Assembly: GCF_034259205.1 (NCBI RefSeq)
Contig: NZ_CP139487.1
Location: forward strand, 2,666,001 to 2,730,000
Direction: 5' to 3'
Origin: Peredibacter starrii
GTDB taxonomy: Bacteria > Bdellovibrionota > Bacteriovoracia > Bacteriovoracales > Bacteriovoracaceae
DNA length: 64,000 nt
Shown piece after piece: positions 53,601 to 59,463 of the stretch. The notes under the pieces are model-generated. The model made no database searches. It saw nothing but the letters and a program-made list of their open reading frames with translations, and was not told the origin of the DNA. The position numbers and the translations under genes are program-made. The first letter of the stretch is position 1; each line of letters begins with the position of its first letter.

Positions 53601-53867
53601 ATGATTGGCACTTGCACTGATTGAAATCCAATTCGGAGATGAGTTTAATTCATATGGGGATGAACGAAAGGTGGTTGTCCCATCTCCCAATTGCCCAGAG
53701 GAATTGGGACCGTAAATAAATAGACCAACGGTTTGAGGAATAGAAGCTTTCCAGAAACCCAATACAGTTCTGAATGCCCAGCTGTCAGCAGAATAAGATC
53801 CTGCGACTCCGAGTGCAGTTCCATGAAGAACTCGCGTGAGAAATTCTCTACGATTGGATCCCGACAT
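50643..53867 (-). CDS. Tat-exported RCC1 beta-propeller protein, 21 blades (copy D)
   Basis: 1074 residues, AGAGGTG before the ATG. Tat signal SNRREFLTRVLHGTALGVAG, ending ADSWA, then AFRTVLGFWK. I count 21 RCC1 repeats; shortened blades are 3 (QLGMFFYSPTF), 6 (QLGIVFYSPRQ), 13 (QTGIVFYTPER) and 17 (QLAINFYVPQT). Blades 3 and 17 match copies A and C; 6 and 13 are seven apart and one step earlier than 7 and 14. Four repeats have Cys or other residues in place of the last Trp. It lies 70 bp upstream of a glycosyltransferase gene on the same strand. Confidence 0.9.
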   Translation of the reverse strand: MSGSNRREFLTRVLHGTALGVAGSYSADSWAFRTVLGFWKASIPQTVGLFIYGPNSSGQLGDGTTTFRSSPYELNSSPNWISISASANHTMAVSSEGNLWGCGGNTFGQVGVGDASNKVIPYWIGWGFQKVSAGLNHTMGIKSDGSLWAWGSNNRNQLGMFFYSPTFVSNGWTLVSAGEAHGLGIKSDGTLWGWGANNYGQVGDSSTLAKASPVQLAAGTWLKVAAGQSHSMAISSDNTLWVWGRNNLGQLGNGTLTDISTPVQISGTNWTKIAGGTAHSLGMKSDGSLHAWGANDNGQLGIVFYSPRQVGAGTNWSKISFGGRNSYGIKLDGTLWSWGWGTVGGIGNGSSQSKWSPIQIGSATDWVDVSAGFNHVLALRGTGTLYAWGSNFGGCIGNSSVATSFNSPVMIGGQTWSKISAGRSLSMAIRSDNTLWVWGENEIGLYGDGAVATDNKSSPIQIGSASDWSKISLGAVHAMAIKTDGTLWGWGENLNGKLGDGNTSDLYTPTKIGTDTNWSMVNAGDQHTVALKTNNTLWSWGKNTEGQLGDGTTTSRSTPGQIGTDTNWTSFSVDTVGACTIALKSNGTIWSWGKNTDGQLGLGTATDISSPVQIGSATNWSVVSAGAAMGAIKTDGTLWSWGSNSYGQTGIVFYTPERVGTSTWTEIETFSNHTLGILSDGTLWSWGNNNYGQLALAGAGTRNSPYQISANTNWSVISAGDKHSLALKSNGTLWGWGANAEYQLGDGTVNSQSSPIQIGGADWSWASAGNDFNQAVKTNGTLWGWGKNTVGQIGTGNTTQQSVPVQIGTDTDWYGSDCGKDFSLILKTGGRLWSCGQSIDGQLAINFYVPQTVGTDYDWMQVASGAYHTIALKNNGSLWAVGFNNNGQLGDGTTNTSIAFKQIGTGWTAISTSGDHNLGIKTDGSLWAWGGNSYGQIGDNSSGNIRNSPVLISSASWQKIAAGDLHSLAIKTDGTLWAWGFGNNGRLGLNEAGNPSQSVPVQIGTLTNWEQIDAGASHSLAIKTDKTLWAWGFNGSGQFGNGNTTSTSSPIQVGGGGSNYTMLALGSHTIVKRG

Positions 53868-53980
53868 AATTCACCTCTAGAGATAAATTATCCGGGGCCA
53901 TTTTATGATCGACAATGAAGGGATCGCAGTTAATGCTCCACCCGTCTGTGGATCAAGTGATCTTTAGATTGAAAGAAACA

Positions 53981-55360
53981 TCACTGAAGCATTCTCTCTG
54001 CAATGAAGAACGAATCCCCTAACTCAATCACAGTTCCTCTTCTGACTTCGTAGTCATAGAGTTTGTAGATTCTGTCCTTATAAGCTTTAAGGGACTTTTT
54101 AGTTCGGATTGAACCATTGTCAGGAAAGCCTATTCCATAATAAATACTTTCCGGTTTTTGATTCTTAATAGTGTTCATGACACTTTTTATGCCCGGTCTG
54201 TTTCCGGACTTATCATTAAAATAGTTGAATTCATCGATTTCATAAGATTGATAAGCAGTAGGAATCGAACCATCGGCCTTCATCAGTTCAAGCACCCATC
54301 CAGAGGCCCCATTGGCAATCACATCAATCTCAACACAAGTTCCCTGACTACCATAGGCAACAAGGTTACAGGCGCCACGAGTGACTAATAATTTTTTTAG
54401 ATCAAGCAGACCATTGGTAATGATGCTGTGATAAGAAACTTTTTGAAGATAATAAGAGCGCAAATTGATTGCAAATGGATCAAGATTGTCCTGTTTAAAG
54501 TAGTCACAATCCAATTCACGGCCATTCATTCTCGCTACCACTGATGGAGCTTGATGAGACCAACCACCATACAGCATTGGCTCTCCACATACTTGTTCGC
54601 TGGCATAGTTCACCCACGAAGATCTGATCCAGGCGTAGTCTGTTGTCAGCCTGTGCTTCAAATTTACAAAGTAAGCGTTGTTAGGATCAACATCATTTAA
54701 GATTGAAAGAACACTTAAATTGAGGCCCATAAAGTTAGCACTTGGTTTTTCCACCTTGCCACCGATCGGGGTCATCCAGCCATCCGAACTTTTTAAATGA
54801 GAAACCACAAACGTCGGAATGATGGATTTAAGCTTGATTGCATCAGGATCAGTTGCTGGAAGAATCTTATAAAGTCCGTAAAGCCCAATCACCACCTCCG
54901 GTGTGGTTAAGAAGGCATAAGAAGTCGCGATACCTTTGAAGCATAGACCGTAATCGTCTTTGAACAATTTCTGGTTCCAATCGATTTGGCGATAAAGATA
55001 CTGATAGACCTTTTTTGAGATTTTAACAATTTTCTCTTGTCTCGGTTGATCGACATAAGGATGAATTGCAGACAAATCTTTTAGAAGGGCCGCCAATCGG
55101 TGAATCTTAGGCGTGAGATAGGGTTTACCAATTTGTGAAGCATTGACCCCACTACTCACAGTGGTGGCCTTGCACACGTGTCCAGTTGAATAAGTAATAA
55201 TGTCCAGATTGAGCCATGTATTCAGAGAAGCATCCAGGCTCTTGAAGTACGGAGTTCTTAGATCAGAGAGCTGCGGAGTCGATGTTGTAAAATTTTGGAA
55301 CAGTAGTAATGACATTGAGGCGATTAACAACAGTCCAACTACAAACATTTTTTTCAACAT
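53981..55360 (-). CDS. secreted or anchored protein of unknown function
   Basis: 459 residues from the ATG at 55360 (LKKMFVVGLLLIASMSLLL), backed by GAGAG upstream; an ATG at 55396 would add 12 charged residues before the signal. The N-terminal hydrophobic segment is a signal peptide or single anchor. The mature part is helical with repeated aromatic and Leu spacing (LYGLYKILPATDPDAIKLK, GWMTPIGG, MLYGGWSHQAPS), and might be an alpha/alpha-toroid, as in glycan-processing or terpenoid enzymes, but no catalytic motif can be named. Six cysteines could form disulfides. Monocistronic. Confidence 0.68.
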   Translation of the reverse strand: MLKKMFVVGLLLIASMSLLLFQNFTTSTPQLSDLRTPYFKSLDASLNTWLNLDIITYSTGHVCKATTVSSGVNASQIGKPYLTPKIHRLAALLKDLSAIHPYVDQPRQEKIVKISKKVYQYLYRQIDWNQKLFKDDYGLCFKGIATSYAFLTTPEVVIGLYGLYKILPATDPDAIKLKSIIPTFVVSHLKSSDGWMTPIGGKVEKPSANFMGLNLSVLSILNDVDPNNAYFVNLKHRLTTDYAWIRSSWVNYASEQVCGEPMLYGGWSHQAPSVVARMNGRELDCDYFKQDNLDPFAINLRSYYLQKVSYHSIITNGLLDLKKLLVTRGACNLVAYGSQGTCVEIDVIANGASGWVLELMKADGSIPTAYQSYEIDEFNYFNDKSGNRPGIKSVMNTIKNQKPESIYYGIGFPDNGSIRTKKSLKAYKDRIYKLYDYEVRRGTVIELGDSFFIAERMLQ

Positions 55361-55458
55361 GAACCACTCTCTCTCGTTTGGTATTAGATGGTCCATTATC
55401 GGCGACTAGAGAGTAAAGACTGAATATATAAGAGAATTTCATAGCAAAATTGAGTCTT

Positions 55459-55491
55459 TAGGCCAAGTCGCAACTAATGCGGTATTGCCTA
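55459..55491. other. structured intergenic hairpin
   Basis: TAGGC (55459-55463) pairs with GCCTA (55487-55491) and inside them CGCA pairs with TGCG around ACTAA, separated by a symmetric 5/5 internal loop. It could lie in the leader of the 53981-55360 gene on the minus strand. Significance unknown. Confidence 0.3.
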
Positions 55492-55547
55492 GAATTTATT
55501 GCATGAGAGGGAAAACTGTATAAATGAGGTGAGAATTTGGGAGGAGC

Positions 55548-55626
55548 AGAAATAAAAAAGGGAGCCCCTGCTTGGCTCCCTTCTTTTCGGCATCTTGCCT
55601 TTGAGAGTGACATCCTGTCACATCTT
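55548..55626 (-). ncRNA. candidate small RNA with three stem-loops
   Basis: On the minus strand a perfect TATAAT (55638-55633) lies 7 bp before the proposed start near 55626, with a weak TTGTCC as -35. The transcript of about 78 nt would fold into GTGACA-GGA-TGTCAC, then GGCA-AGA-TGCC, then AAGGGAGCC-AAGCAGG-GGCTCCCTT followed by TTTTATTT, a textbook terminator. No open frame fits. The first loop shows GGA in an ACAGGATGT context, close to part of the CsrA-binding consensus. Compact promoter-stems-terminator order between two genes supports an independent unit, without proof of expression. Confidence 0.5.
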
Positions 55627-55803
55627 ACAATCATTATACCCAACATTTTTTCAGGACAAAGAAAAATATCAGGAGGAAACTTTTTCCAAGTGATCTTATT
55701 TAAACTGTTAAAGAACTACTCAACAATTTGTCTCTCTCTCGCTTACAATAAAGAAGTAAACTGATTTAAATAATGGAAACCACGGATTACCGGAGTAATT
55801 AAG

Positions 55804-56136
55804 ATGAGTACTCGATCAGCTCGCTCAGGAAAGAAACTTTTTAGAAAAACCTTTACCTACTACATTCCGGCCCCTCCTCATCGCAAATCAGGCTACCGTG
55901 AACGTGAGTTTGATAAGATCATGCAAGGAATTTTGCAGACAGGTTTTGAAATTGAATCTCTTCAAACTCAAAGTGCTGGTGGTGAGTCAGGTGGTTTGTT
56001 CGTGGTCGCTGTCTTAAAAACAAATTCAAAAAAGATTTTTGATCGTGACATGAATCAGGACCTGCAAGAAGAGTTCAAACTCTCCCACACTCATTCATCT
56101 CCTGACATTATATTAGATGAGGAAGAAGATGTTTAA
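55804..56136 (+). CDS. small basic protein of unknown function
   Basis: 110 residues, GGAG before the ATG. No signal peptide. Basic N-terminus (STRSARSGKKLFRKTF), central YREREFDKIMQGILQTGFEIESLQ, and an acidic tail ILDEEEDV. The alternating beta pattern in GGLFVVAVL suggests a small alpha/beta fold. It overlaps the downstream lipoprotein gene by 8 bp (ATGTTTAA) and begins a three-gene operon with it and a ferredoxin gene. Not recognised. Confidence 0.72.
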   Translation: MSTRSARSGKKLFRKTFTYYIPAPPHRKSGYREREFDKIMQGILQTGFEIESLQTQSAGGESGGLFVVAVLKTNSKKIFDRDMNQDLQEEFKLSHTHSSPDIILDEEEDV

Positions 56137-57385
56137 ACTTCTCCTCTTATTCTTCATCACTTCGTGCTCTTTCTTTGTGAGTCGTATCGACACTCCCCTG
56201 GTGGCCGATATTGATATTGAGAAACAACGGCCAGAAGCTCCAGGATTTTGTCCTCTGGATAAGAAGGTCGAGTTTCAGTTAGTAGGAAATAGCGATAACT
56301 CACAGGTTGTTTATTACCAATTGGTGAAAAACATCGGGAAGTCTCAGTTAGACTTCATGGACCACTTCGCTCTTTGGAACCTTCTCCAACTAGCAGTGAG
56401 ACCGGATCAGTCTTCTGCCACATCAAGAATTCAGGTTCTCCTGCACAAAGATGGACGCAGTTCTTACTTCGATTTCTTTTCTGAGCTTTCAGAAAATCAA
56501 TTTCCTTATCTCTATGGCATTGAATGGATCTTAAAGAAGTATGGTAATAAAAGGGGCCTTGAGTATTATGCCCAGATTCTGGATAACTCAATTGGTTCTC
56601 AGTTAAAAATCAGTAAGGACTTTGAAAACTTCCTGGTAAAAAATCTTCAAGGAATCAAAAACGATCCGGAACTCGCTCCGTTCTACTTCCGTGGTGTAGA
56701 GATTTTGAAAGAAAATGAGACCGCACCAACTCTGAGCTATAAAAAGGTCGTGGCCCTTTACCGCAAACATCAAAAAGACCAGAAGATCATTATCAACACC
56801 TCCCTCACTCAATTCGTGACCGAGAAGGGCAATTCAGGAAGTTGTAACTATGACTTTAATCTTTACGATAACTCGATCTTCTTAATCGATAAGATCATCC
56901 CGGTGGCGAATCTCTACGGTCTGGCACTTCCCAACGCGGCCTTTATGGCCTCATCCTCTCAGAAGCTGGATAAGATCGCCTCTCTAGATCACCTTCCTCT
57001 CTTCAAAGGTGAGTCTAAAGTCAGAAGCTCTGCTGTTTGTATGATTGAAAACAAAGACGCCAAAATCTGGGCCATTTCAAATCAAAGCCGAGATCCAGGA
57101 CAGCACTTGTTCCACCTCGTTCGTTATGGACTACCGGGAAGCCAAACAACATCAGAAGTAAATAGACTTATCCGTCACTCTCGCCACCTGTTTCTCTCGG
57201 ATCCAGTTCGACTCATTATCGAGTCGGGCCGTTCGTCAGAAGATCAGATTGAAAACCTCTTGAAACTCAATCTGCCAATCTACAATGCGGACAAACTGGG
57301 CAACATCTGGTCATACACCATGTTTAAGGAAGGGAACCGCTTCATCATTGATGATCGCAATCCTGGTGCCTTTACATGCAAATAA
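56129..57385 (+). CDS. predicted lipoprotein of unknown function
   Basis: 418 residues from the ATG at 56129; GAGGA lies 5 nt upstream, whereas the ATG at 56117 overlaps that site. Signal MFKLLLLFFITSC with lipobox FITSC. The mature part is 400 residues, helical with segments such as LDFMDHFALWNLLQLA and FKGESKVRSSAVCMIENKDAK, ending in GNIWSYTMFKEGNRFIID. No family recognised; four cysteines in the mature part. Overlaps the ferredoxin gene by 10 bp. Confidence 0.78.
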   Translation: MFKLLLLFFITSCSFFVSRIDTPLVADIDIEKQRPEAPGFCPLDKKVEFQLVGNSDNSQVVYYQLVKNIGKSQLDFMDHFALWNLLQLAVRPDQSSATSRIQVLLHKDGRSSYFDFFSELSENQFPYLYGIEWILKKYGNKRGLEYYAQILDNSIGSQLKISKDFENFLVKNLQGIKNDPELAPFYFRGVEILKENETAPTLSYKKVVALYRKHQKDQKIIINTSLTQFVTEKGNSGSCNYDFNLYDNSIFLIDKIIPVANLYGLALPNAAFMASSSQKLDKIASLDHLPLFKGESKVRSSAVCMIENKDAKIWAISNQSRDPGQHLFHLVRYGLPGSQTTSEVNRLIRHSRHLFLSDPVRLIIESGRSSEDQIENLLKLNLPIYNADKLGNIWSYTMFKEGNRFIIDDRNPGAFTCK

Positions 57386-57624
57386 TCACCATCGTTGGCA
57401 GGGCCAGCGGTCGAGAGCAAAAGCTCGAAGTTCCAGGTGAGGATTATTCGCAAAATCTCTTGTTCTGGTTAAGGGATCAGGGAGTAACGATTGCTTCTTC
57501 GTGTGATGGAGATGGAGTTTGTAAGCGCTGTTATATTCAGAATGGATGGCTGACCTGCCAAATGACTGTCGGAGAATTTCTCATCCAAGAGCCAAGTGGC
57601 AGGATTGAAGTCGGATATCTTTAA
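57376..57624 (+). CDS. small [2Fe-2S] plant-type ferredoxin
   Basis: 82 residues. Cysteines in ASSCDGDGVCKRC and LTC reproduce the CxxxxxCxxC...C ligand set of plant-type ferredoxins (the first spacing is one longer than the CxxxxC classic). N-terminal beta strands IITIVGRASGREQKLEV match a ubiquitin-like fold. It probably carries electrons to an unidentified partner. Tightly linked to the lipoprotein gene (10-bp overlap) and shares TTAA stop overlap with the convergent gene. Confidence 0.8.
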   Translation: MQIITIVGRASGREQKLEVPGEDYSQNLLFWLRDQGVTIASSCDGDGVCKRCYIQNGWLTCQMTVGEFLIQEPSGRIEVGYL

Positions 57625-58343
57625 AGCTTTTTAAATCCACCCTGACCAGTGATGAAATACGTGTCTGCTTGGTTCACGGCCTGAAGGATATTGCTGATTG
57701 TATACTCCATAATAATCGTCGCACCTGCGATTGGACTATTACGAGTTCCTTGGTTCTGAATTCCACCAAGCTTCATTGTCGCTGTGAAATCGAAACCAAA
57801 AAGTGTCTTCACATATTCAGGAATGATCTGAACGGCCGTAAGGTAAGCACCAGCACCGTTAAAATGACCGCCGTAAGAGTAAACAACACTGTATTTGAAA
57901 TCTACAACAGTTACATTATAGAGATTGTCGTAAGAAACTTTATAAGTCTTCTTAGTCGGAGCTCTCCAACCTTCAGTCTCAAAAACATCGGCCGGCTGTC
58001 CATTGATACGAGGTACAACACTGATAGGAGCATATTCTGTCACGTTATGAGGACGACCGTGATCGACAAGACGATAAACTTCTTCACCAAGAGCAACTAA
58101 GTCACGAGCAATGGCGATGACTCGACCAGCATCCCCAATTGGATCTGGAACACCAGTAACTCCACCCCAGCCGAAATTCTTTTGATCTACTTCTTCGGTA
58201 TATTCGAAACCCATGGCAGAAGTTTTCACTTCCTCGATTCTCTTCTGAGCAATCGTGAAGTAATTAGCATCAACCTTCTGATTGGCCTCTGCAAACCCCG
58301 TTAAGGTTAGAGCAGCAAATGCTAGCGCCAACTTCAAACCCAT
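57621..58343 (-). CDS. secreted protein of unknown function
   Basis: 240 residues. Signal peptide MGLKLALAFAALTLTGFAEA, then an alpha/beta mature part with SVVYSYGGHFNGAGAYLTAV, VKTLFGFDFTATMKL and TIIMEYTISNILQ. The pattern of alternating hydrophobics in the second half suggests a beta-rich outer-membrane-associated protein. Not recognised; similar hypothetical secreted proteins occur in Bdellovibrio-type bacteria as far as I know. Converges on the ferredoxin gene. Confidence 0.72.
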   Translation of the reverse strand: MGLKLALAFAALTLTGFAEANQKVDANYFTIAQKRIEEVKTSAMGFEYTEEVDQKNFGWGGVTGVPDPIGDAGRVIAIARDLVALGEEVYRLVDHGRPHNVTEYAPISVVPRINGQPADVFETEGWRAPTKKTYKVSYDNLYNVTVVDFKYSVVYSYGGHFNGAGAYLTAVQIIPEYVKTLFGFDFTATMKLGGIQNQGTRNSPIAGATIIMEYTISNILQAVNQADTYFITGQGGFKKL

Positions 58344-58388
58344 AAATTCCCCCTTAAAGGACTTTTCTGTGAGCTAGAGAACCATGAG

Positions 58389-58405
58389 TTGACTAGTAAA
58401 GTCAA
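58389..58405. promoter_or_regulatory. palindrome in divergent intergenic region
   Basis: TTGACT-AGTAA-AGTCAA gives perfect 6-bp arms between two divergent secreted-protein genes, 46-62 bp upstream of the left gene. A candidate operator. A weak promoter (TTGCCA, 18 bp, TAGGAT) may lie near 58485-58515 for the right gene. Confidence 0.28.
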
Positions 58406-58581
58406 TTTTCAAATGAAATAGCATATTTATTACATGACGCACCGGGCGAATTAAAGGTTTTTAAGTAAAAAATTCATATATTTTGCTTGCCACCCTTTAC
58501 TTGACCTAAGTAGGATGTCTCTCGCACAACACATAAGATTTTCTTATGAATTTTATTACCAACTCTAATGGAAGGATTGCT

Positions 58582-59463
58582 ATGAAATTTTTACTCACTT
58601 GGGCCCTCGCTCTCACTACTCTCTCGGCCCAGGCCCTTACGATCGGCGCTTACAACATCAGGAACTTTGACTACGATGAGCGCTACCGTATTACGACTAA
58701 CAAGCCTGAGCTTGCTAATATTATCAAGCAAATCAATGTAGACGTATTAAGTGTAGAAGAAATCCACGACACTGCTAAATGGGACGAGTTCGTAGCGAAA
58801 TCGCTTCCTGGTTACGGCACAGAAGTTTCTCAATGTGGTGGTGACCACGGCCAACGTCTTGGCTTCCTTTACAATACAAAGACAGTAGAAATGCTTTCAT
58901 TCAATGAAGACCTTTCTATTTCAAATCCGGGCGGTCCTGGAACTTGTGACTCTGGTTCACGTCCTCTAGCAATCGCTCTTTTCCAAATTAAGGCCACTAA
59001 GCAGAAGTTCTTCGGTATGACTGCTCACCTTAAATCAGGCAACAATGGTGCTGGTAAACGCGAAAAGCAATACCAAATCATTAAGAACATCATTAACGAG
59101 CTAAAATCTAAAACAGGTGTTAAAGATTTCTACTTCGCTGGTGACTTGAACACGACTGAATACTCGAACAAAGGTTCAGACTATAACCAACTTACAAAAG
59201 TTGTAAGAGATCTTGGTATGGTTAACCTTACTGAGCGCGTGGGCTGTACAGCTTACTGGTGGGGCGGCACTGATGACGGTGTTGAAAACCCAACGACTCT
59301 TGACCACGTAATCGCAACTCCTGGTCTTCTTAAAATCCAACCTCAGCCGCTAGTTTACGGCCACTGTGCAAAAGTTCAGTGTCGCCAGGCAAAGGTTAAA
59401 GACCTGGGCGTGAGCTACGAAGGTGTATCGGATCACTGCCCGATCACTGCTAAGATTCAGTAA
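58582..59463 (+). CDS. secreted endonuclease/exonuclease/phosphatase-family (DNase I-like) protein
   Basis: 293 residues from the ATG at 58582, supported by GGAAGGA upstream; an ATG at 58546 is less likely. Signal peptide MKFLLTWALALTTLSAQA. EEP-fold motifs: IGAYNIRNFD, VLSVEEIHD (metal-binding Glu), MTAHLKSG (catalytic His), YFAGDLNTTEY (Asp and Asn) and the C-terminal VSDHCPITA with Asp and His. All key residues of a DNase I-like phosphodiesterase are present. Four cysteines in the mature form fit a secreted protein. In a predator this could degrade prey DNA; substrate not shown. Confidence 0.88.
   Translation: MKFLLTWALALTTLSAQALTIGAYNIRNFDYDERYRITTNKPELANIIKQINVDVLSVEEIHDTAKWDEFVAKSLPGYGTEVSQCGGDHGQRLGFLYNTKTVEMLSFNEDLSISNPGGPGTCDSGSRPLAIALFQIKATKQKFFGMTAHLKSGNNGAGKREKQYQIIKNIINELKSKTGVKDFYFAGDLNTTEYSNKGSDYNQLTKVVRDLGMVNLTERVGCTAYWWGGTDDGVENPTTLDHVIATPGLLKIQPQPLVYGHCAKVQCRQAKVKDLGVSYEGVSDHCPITAKIQ

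Noticed and set aside
24769-53867. Numerous open frames antisense or frame-shifted to the RCC1 and fibre genes
   Set aside because: They follow the repeat period of the real genes, lack start signals and have unnatural composition.
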